Positions 59,201-64,000 of a DNA stretch of 64,000 nt are shown here, piece by piece. This DNA is from Vibrio chagasii. GTDB lineage: Bacteria; Pseudomonadota; Gammaproteobacteria; Enterobacterales; Vibrionaceae. Under the pieces are notes generated by a model. That model was not told where the DNA came from. It did not search any database and worked only from the letters and a program-made list of their open reading frames with translations. A program made the translations under genes and the position numbers. Numbering within the stretch: position 1 is the first letter of the stretch; every line of letters starts with the position of its first letter. The stretch is taken from contig CP090851.1 in NCBI GenBank assembly GCA_041879415.1, positions 992,001 to 1,056,000 of the forward strand, read 5' to 3'.

Positions 59201-60682
59201 TTAGTCAGCTAGACGAACATTGAACTCTGCGCCTTCAAAGCCCAAGTCACTCAGTTCTTGAGCATCAAAGTTCGTGGTCACATCAATATCACCAATCTGT
59301 TCTGTGGTTTGGTTCTCGCCTTCAATAGCGCTACGAGAACGTAGGCCACCTGAATTTAATGGTTTAGCTTGACCAATTTCGATCGTACCTGCGTATTGTG
59401 ATTCTGCGTAAAAATCACCAGAGACGAAAGAGTGGAAAGGACGTAAGCTTCCGCCTGTTGCGTACTGCATGTTTGACAGACCGGCTTCTTTAATAGCCCA
59501 GCCCCAGTCCCACCATTTTGATTCGCCAGGAATGTAGCGGTGGTCCCATTGATAGCGGATATCAGCGGATTTATCGCTAGCACGACCCATAGTAAAGGTG
59601 TGTGGCTTAGTAGGGCGGTTATCTGGGTGCGTGTGCCATGCATTACCACTCCAGCGAAGGAATCCGTTGAATTCAACATCGTAACTAATGTCAGCGTTGA
59701 ATCGGTATGGGTAAGCGATGCTTGAACGGTAAAGTTCTACACGAATCGGCAATTCTGAATTCGCTGGAACCATAGGGCGAGCTTGAAGCGTCACTTGTTC
59801 GCTAGTCGAGCCACCGTTAGAGTTTGAGAAGCTTTGGTTCGCTTCAAACTTAATAGTGAGCTTGGTATCGCCAACTAAAGGCCACTTAAACGTATTCTCT
59901 GTTTGAACGCTTTCTGAAAAACCATAGCTGTTTGTCTTTGACCAGTTTGTTGATTCGTCGACTTTTAAATCAACAACCACTTGCTGAGGAACATTGCTGT
60001 AGTTCTTTGCCGTTGCGTATACAGTTTTTACTAGTTCGCGGTCTGACTCTGTTACATCACCATGCCAGAAATTATCGTCGTTAACGGTGTAGGTAAAGTT
60101 ATCTACGATGATTTTTGTTTTTTCGCCACAGCGGTAACCACTACAAGAACCGTTGTTGTTTCCTTGAATAACCCAGCGATCGCCAGAACGGTTAATCGTC
60201 ATATCTTCGCCAACATAAGGGCTATTATTGCCACCAACCCAGGCGTAACCTAGATGGTGAGCTAAGTAACTTAGCGGGCGAACGAAGTCCTTGCGATCAG
60301 TGACTAGGCCGTACTCAACATCAATTTCACTGCCTTCAGCGATTGACTTAGCAGGGTAGTTTGGGATTTCTGATTGGTCATTGTTTGGGTAGCAAAAGGT
60401 CTTACCGTTCGGAACATCCTGCTTGATCAAACCGTGATAGCCCGGTCCCATAATTACCCAGTTACCCAATAGACCAACAATGTCCCAAGTCCCCATACGT
60501 GCTTGCAGTGAGCTTTTATGTTCTTCAGCTTCATAGCGGTCTAACGGACGATAACCAGAGCGACATACATCTTCGCCAAGTTGGTCACGTACGATTTGGT
60601 CTGGGTATATCTTTGCGTTTACTCCGGTCGATAGTACCGACAATACTGCTGCAGCTAAGATGCTTTTTTTTCTACTGATCAT
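59201..60682 (-). CDS. Proaerolysin-family pore-forming toxin
   Basis: 493 aa from ATG 60682, which has AGGGGA at good spacing; ATG 60697 is upstream but badly placed. A signal peptide (1-23, ending VNA) is followed by KIYPDQ. It aligns along its length with Aeromonas proaerolysin: WVIMGPGYHGLI, HLGYAWVGGNNSPYVGEDM, NWSKTNSYGFSESV, FLRWSGNAWHTHPDNRP, RYQWDHRYIPGESKWWDWGW and the C-terminal DAQELSDLGF. All four aerolysin Cys (DVC, TFC, GSC, RCG) are kept. LRSRSAIEG matches the basic activation-loop region before the C-terminal peptide. Secreted as a soluble protoxin, then activated by proteolysis, heptamer pore (family knowledge). The regulator pair lies upstream on the same strand. Confidence 0.96.
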   Translation of the reverse strand: MISRKKSILAAAVLSVLSTGVNAKIYPDQIVRDQLGEDVCRSGYRPLDRYEAEEHKSSLQARMGTWDIVGLLGNWVIMGPGYHGLIKQDVPNGKTFCYPNNDQSEIPNYPAKSIAEGSEIDVEYGLVTDRKDFVRPLSYLAHHLGYAWVGGNNSPYVGEDMTINRSGDRWVIQGNNNGSCSGYRCGEKTKIIVDNFTYTVNDDNFWHGDVTESDRELVKTVYATAKNYSNVPQQVVVDLKVDESTNWSKTNSYGFSESVQTENTFKWPLVGDTKLTIKFEANQSFSNSNGGSTSEQVTLQARPMVPANSELPIRVELYRSSIAYPYRFNADISYDVEFNGFLRWSGNAWHTHPDNRPTKPHTFTMGRASDKSADIRYQWDHRYIPGESKWWDWGWAIKEAGLSNMQYATGGSLRPFHSFVSGDFYAESQYAGTIEIGQAKPLNSGGLRSRSAIEGENQTTEQIGDIDVTTNFDAQELSDLGFEGAEFNVRLAD

Positions 60683-60924
60683 TAACAATCCCCTCATTTG
60701 TCATTTTTATATTGGTAATGCGATTGGTGTCGTGCTTTAACAGGACCATTTCACTTTTCCATACTGACAAAAGTAACGATACTGAAAATGATTGAATTAA
60801 ATTAACCAATAAATTCAGTGGGTTATTTTGATTTTTTTGTTTTTTGATGAAAACGAATGTAACAGGCTTAAAGGTTATTCGGCTGACATCAAAGCGAATT
60901 TAGGAAATTGCCACGTGATGGATT

Positions 60925-60961
60925 GTATTTTACGTCAATATGATTTTGACGTTGAAAATAC
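60925..60961. promoter_or_regulatory. 37-bp imperfect palindrome upstream of aerolysin
   Basis: GTATTTT-ACGTCAA and TTGACGT-TG-AAAATAC form arms around a 7-nt centre, with a 2-nt offset in the right arm. It lies ~243 bp before the aerolysin ATG. A candidate operator or an RNA stem in the leader. Confidence 0.55.
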
Positions 60962-61064
60962 ACCGTTAGTTTTGCTATGAGTTGTCAGTAAATAACAGTC
61001 TTCGAAGAATATATATAGATCTAAAAGGTTATGGATAGTGGGAATTATTCTTTAATCAATACTT

Positions 61065-61088
61065 TTTGGTATGAGGTTTGGTATGAGG
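61065..61088. repeat. 12-bp tandem direct repeat upstream of aerolysin
   Basis: TTTGGTATGAGG is present twice in direct succession (61065-61076, 61077-61088), ~380-405 bp before the toxin gene. Direct repeats at about one helical turn are a usual format for ToxR-type binding, but the ToxR TNAAA-N5-TNAAA pattern is not present as such. Confidence 0.7.
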
Positions 61089-61291
61089 TGTAGCTTAGTT
61101 AATATCGTCTAATCTTAATTATCAATATAAGGGTAATAATGAGATCTTGCTTCAAATATTGTTTGTATAATTATTTTTATCGTAAGGAGTCAATTCGTAA
61201 TTGAAACTCATTGCTATGTGAATAGTTTCAATTATGAGACATGTCAGAATTAAGAAAGTAAAGTAGGGTAAGCCGGGGAGTGAGAAAAGTT

Positions 61292-61325
61292 TGGATTTCG
61301 GACGGAGCCGAAATCCATTTGAAAA
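61292..61325 (-). terminator. Terminator of the ToxR/ToxS-like pair
   Basis: A 10-bp stem TGGATTTCGG/CCGAAATCCA (61292-61301 with 61308-61317) with a 6-nt loop. Read leftward, AACTTTTCTC follows. It separates the regulator genes from the toxin gene, so the toxin has its own promoter. Confidence 0.75.
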
Positions 61326-61367
61326 CAATATATCAGAAGATTACTTAGATTAACCTAGAGAGTTGAA

Positions 61368-61829
61368 TCAACGCTTGGCTAAAAGTTGAGTACGACCGCT
61401 ATTACAACTTCGAATAATGGCAAATGCTTCATTGGAGCTCAAAATATCAATATTCAACGTTAGTGGATCATTGTTAAGCAAAAGGTAAGGCGATAATAGA
61501 TTGTCATTCATGGCCTCATTGATTTTTTGCACAGACAGTAAGTCTATAGTGCCTGCTATCGCGAAACTAAACGACTTCGAGTATCCCGCACTTCCTTGGA
61601 AGCGAAGCACGATAGGGTTTGGTATCTTATCGTCTTGAATGGAGACGATATGAAGTACTTTGTTGTCCTTAATTTTGGTGAACGCATCACTGCGTAATAC
61701 GTTATCTTCGGCTAGTAGGTCGATCATACTGTGTTGGTAGTTGTGATCTTCAAGTGTATGCGAGTCAGGAATACTCCACACACCAGCCAATAAGATTAAT
61801 GCGGAGAAAACAGCAATAAACGGCATCAT
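61368..61829 (-). CDS. ToxS/VtrC-like small membrane protein
   Basis: 153 aa: one N-terminal membrane helix (MMPFIAVFSALILLAGVWS) and a periplasmic, beta-rich domain with alternating hydrophobic residues, size and layout of ToxS or VtrC (~160-170 aa). Its start overlaps the ToxR-like stop by 4 bp (ATGA). In VtrA/VtrC the periplasmic domains form a bile-binding heterodimer; that this pair senses bile is inference. Sequence identity to any one of them is not established here. Confidence 0.7.
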   Translation of the reverse strand: MMPFIAVFSALILLAGVWSIPDSHTLEDHNYQHSMIDLLAEDNVLRSDAFTKIKDNKVLHIVSIQDDKIPNPIVLRFQGSAGYSKSFSFAIAGTIDLLSVQKINEAMNDNLLSPYLLLNNDPLTLNIDILSSNEAFAIIRSCNSGRTQLLAKR

Positions 61830-62623
61830 AACGACCCCCTTTCTAGGAACAGTTCAATCTCTTTACTGGCTTTGTCTAGCTGTGATGGTTCGTAAAAAAT
61901 GTTTACTGATTTACGAGTCACCTTATCGAGTATCGCAAGCTCAGAATAACCTGGCTCTTCGCTAATATACGCAATGCAGTCACACTGATACTTGGTAAGC
62001 AGTCTTTTCAACTCAGGTGTTAACGTCATCTGAGGGTCTTGAAATATCTGGAGTTGACCTATCCAATACTCGGTTAATCTGTCTGATGGTTTAACCTCAT
62101 GAAGGCTCTTTTCGTGAAACTTACTGAGTGCTAACACGATAGATATCGCCACGAGTACGCCCGCAGTTACATAACAGGCTAGGTTCCTAGAAAAGGCGAG
62201 TTTACGATATACCGATAGTGTTTGATGTCCACTGTCTTCCTCTATTAAGGAGGGAGCGGTTTCGTTGCTAGGCTGAACTACTGGCGCTACTTCCTCTGGC
62301 GCTGTCATGATTGGATCATCATCTGCAGAATCGATATAAACACAATGCTCAATGAGGCGATAGCCAACCTTAGGTACTGTTACTATTGGTGAGTCTTTTA
62401 CTCCGAGCTTAACGAATCTCTGGCGTAATAAACTAATACTTTTCGCAAGAGAGGTGTCTCCTATGAACTCGCTACCCCAAGCGTAGTTAATAATGTCCAC
62501 CTTACTCACAATATCGGGTGCGTGTTTAAGTAGTAGTTCTAAAACACGGCTCTCTCTGTATCCAATCTTAATAGAACGATCGTCGTTATAAATACGATTT
62601 GTTATAGGGTCAAATTTGATCAT
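61826..62623 (-). CDS. ToxR-like membrane transcriptional regulator (VtrA-like)
   Basis: 265 aa: N-terminal OmpR/ToxR winged helix (1-92; IKIGYRESRVLELLLKHAPDIVSKVDIINYAWG ... SLAKSISLLRQRF ... VTVPKVGYRLIE), proline/glutamate-rich linker (100-135), one membrane helix (~149-166, CYVTAGVLVAISIVLAL) and a ~95-residue periplasmic domain with Cys214 and Cys216. The combination is the ToxR/VtrA type of membrane-bound one-component regulator. It lies upstream of aerolysin on the same strand, with its ToxS-like partner overlapping by 4 bp. Confidence 0.9.
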   Translation of the reverse strand: MIKFDPITNRIYNDDRSIKIGYRESRVLELLLKHAPDIVSKVDIINYAWGSEFIGDTSLAKSISLLRQRFVKLGVKDSPIVTVPKVGYRLIEHCVYIDSADDDPIMTAPEEVAPVVQPSNETAPSLIEEDSGHQTLSVYRKLAFSRNLACYVTAGVLVAISIVLALSKFHEKSLHEVKPSDRLTEYWIGQLQIFQDPQMTLTPELKRLLTKYQCDCIAYISEEPGYSELAILDKVTRKSVNIFYEPSQLDKASKEIELFLERGSL

Positions 62624-62942
62624 ATAGCCAACGTTTTATTTTTATTATAATTATCTCAACAATGTTTGCGACTATAAACTGACTTATATATGAATTAAAG
62701 TCACATGTTACTTTTTCTGATCTTTTTTTGGTTTGTCCAAAATACACAATATTTAATAATCATTAAATATAAGTAATGCCTAATTAAGCTTTCATTTTAA
62801 TAGCGATAAGATGTCTTGAAAGGTCTTATAATATTTGGGGTAATTATTTAAGTAATGTTTTAGTTAATTTACTTGCCTGATTAACTTAATAAATAAAAAG
62901 CCCGCATTAAGTGCGGGCTTTTTATTCAAACAATTATCTCAC
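62624..62942. other. Intergenic, 319 bp, promoter of the regulator pair
   Basis: Very A/T-rich with no ORF. It holds the AGCS terminator (62895-62926) at its right end and the promoter of the ToxR-like gene at its left end. No defined operator seen. Confidence 0.5.
62893..62926 (-). terminator. Terminator of the AGCS symporter gene
   Basis: A 12-bp stem AAAAAGCCCGCA/TGCGGGCTTTTT (62895-62906 with 62912-62923) with loop TTAAG. It acts for the gene on the right and its T-rich side is on both ends. Confidence 0.9.
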
Positions 62943-64000
62943 TTAAGCTTTTACTGCGTTATAGTCGCTTGAAGTGTTCAGTGGTTTGAAAAATAGTTTA
63001 GTTTCTTCGATAACCACATGACGTAACATGATAAGGCCAATTAGGTTCGGAATAGCCATTAGGCCGTTCACGATATCTGCCATTATCCAGATCATATCAA
63101 GCTTCAAGAATGCACCAGACGCGACTAGCGCAATAAAGATGACCTTGTAAGGTAAAACTGCTTTGGTACCTAGCAAGAACACAACGCAGCGCTCGCCGTA
63201 GTAGTTCCAGCCAAGGATCGTGGTAAATGCAAAGAAGATTAAACCAACAGACACTAGCATAGGGCCTAATGTGTCTGCATTCAGACCAACAGCAAATGCA
63301 TGAGTGGTCATTGCAGCGCCAGACAAGTCAGTCTGCCAAGCTCCCGTTAAGATGAGCGCCAAACCTGTCATCGTACAAATGATGATGGTATCGAAGAAAG
63401 TACCTGTCATAGAGACAAGGCCTTGTTTTACGCATGAATCTGTTTTTGCCGCCGCCGCAGCCATTGGTGCGCTACCTAAACCAGACTCGTTAGAGAACAC
63501 ACCGCGAGCAATACCAGATTGGATTGCCAGCATGATACTCGCACCAAAGAAACCGCCTGTTGCTGCTGTATTAGTAAACGCAGAGGTAACAACAAGAGTA
63601 ACGGCATTCAGCAGTTGATCTGCATTGGAAACCAGAACGCTTAAACATGCGACGATGTACATAACCGCCATAGTTGGAACGACTTTTCCAGCCACTTTAG
63701 CGATAGATTGAATACCACCTAATGTAACAACTGCTACTAACACTGTTAGTACGACCGCTGACATCTCGCGTGAAGCACCAAATGAGATTTCTGTAGCGTC
63801 TAATATTGCGTTTACTTGTGGAAAGGTACCAATACCAAAGCAGGCTACGCCTAAAGCGAATACAGCGAACATTACCGCCAAGATTTTTGAGCCCACTCCG
63901 TATTGCAGGTAGTACATTGGGCCGCCAACCATTTCACCATTGCTATCGGTTCTGCGGTATTTCACGGCAAGAAGGCACTCAGCGTATTTAGTCGCCATAC
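62943..64000 (-). CDS. AGCS family sodium:alanine/glycine symporter, 5' end outside window
   Basis: At least 351 aa; the frame is open through the right edge. ATG 63998 is probably internal, because AGCS proteins continue with a G-MATKYAE sequence in this region. YAECLLAVKYR, GGPMYYLQYGVG, GIARGVFSNESGLGSAPMAAAAAKT and WNYYGERC are AGCS signatures. It brings in alanine or glycine with sodium. Multi-pass membrane protein; about 10 helices in the visible part, with the N-terminal helices missing. Confidence 0.92.
   Translation of the reverse strand, partial: MATKYAECLLAVKYRRTDSNGEMVGGPMYYLQYGVGSKILAVMFAVFALGVACFGIGTFPQVNAILDATEISFGASREMSAVVLTVLVAVVTLGGIQSIAKVAGKVVPTMAVMYIVACLSVLVSNADQLLNAVTLVVTSAFTNTAATGGFFGASIMLAIQSGIARGVFSNESGLGSAPMAAAAAKTDSCVKQGLVSMTGTFFDTIIICTMTGLALILTGAWQTDLSGAAMTTHAFAVGLNADTLGPMLVSVGLIFFAFTTILGWNYYGERCVVFLLGTKAVLPYKVIFIALVASGAFLKLDMIWIMADIVNGLMAIPNLIGLIMLRHVVIEETKLFFKPLNTSSDYNAVKA

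Larger units (their letters stand above)
60683..61367. other. Intergenic, 685 bp, regulatory region of the aerolysin gene
   Basis: No ORF was seen; A/T-rich throughout. It holds a 37-bp inverted repeat (60925-60961), a 12-bp tandem duplication (61065-61088) and the terminator of the regulator pair (61292-61317). Large for a single promoter. Confidence 0.7.

Noticed and set aside
60780..60800. Fur box upstream of aerolysin
   Set aside because: GAAAATGATTG matches only a small part of the Fur consensus and is not repeated in the opposite orientation.
61826..62623. Ordinary OmpR-type response regulator
   Set aside because: The winged helix is present but there is no receiver domain; a membrane helix and periplasmic domain follow. 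It is a ToxR-type regulator.

Overview
The window looks like a stretch of a marine Vibrio chromosome, most likely the Splendidus clade and probably the second chromosome. This rests on recognisable gene content: a T1SS-143 giant adhesin, DUF3332 and DUF3103 proteins, a vibriolysin-type protease, an aerolysin, a ToxR-like regulator and a phasin/PHA synthase cluster. The replicon and species are inferences. I see no rRNA, tRNA, CRISPR array, insertion sequence or integrase. Many genes are separated by clear intrinsic terminators, often shared between convergent genes.

Left part (1-14.8 kb): the 3' part of one huge gene for a type-I-secreted repeat adhesin, open at the left edge. It has seven full ~273-aa repeats plus a half unit, three 116-aa repeats near the C-terminus, then RTX nonapeptides and a secretion-signal domain. 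From 14.9 to 18.2 kb on the minus strand come a PheC-like periplasmic protein, KDPG aldolase, a MORN-repeat exported protein and MsrA. From 18.4 to 21.2 kb are two overlapping GTPase genes. From 21.5 to 24.4 kb is a tryptophanase gene with a TnaC-like leader peptide, followed by a convergent LysR gene.

Middle part (24.6-43.6 kb): small stress and unknown proteins, a GH20 chitobiase divergent from an MltF-like lytic transglycosylase, a second LysR gene, a pterin cluster folK-folX-folE-folM (route to tetrahydromonapterin), a PHA cluster phaP-phaC-phaJ behind a perfect FNR-type box, a DUF3360 permease and an M4 protease.

Right part (44.2-64 kb): a same-strand row of ten to eleven small unrelated genes (DUF2059, MBL fold, DUF3626, OGFr domain, GFA, GNAT, Rid, TPR and unknowns). 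Then mesD-mesX (folate-independent, oxygen-dependent methionine synthase pair) divergent from a TauE/SafE permease, a YdjM-type membrane protein, M32 carboxypeptidase and a LysE exporter. Next come an aerolysin-family toxin and, just upstream on the same strand, an overlapping two-gene ToxR/ToxS-like (VtrA/VtrC-like) membrane regulator pair. The window ends inside an AGCS alanine/glycine symporter.

The most interesting units are the aerolysin with its adjacent membrane regulator pair and the structured ~685-bp DNA between them, the mesD-mesX pair, the monapterin cluster, the FNR-box PHA cluster and the GTPase pair. Coordinates come from the open frames and from counting along the sequence; functions come from recognised family features, with no database search.
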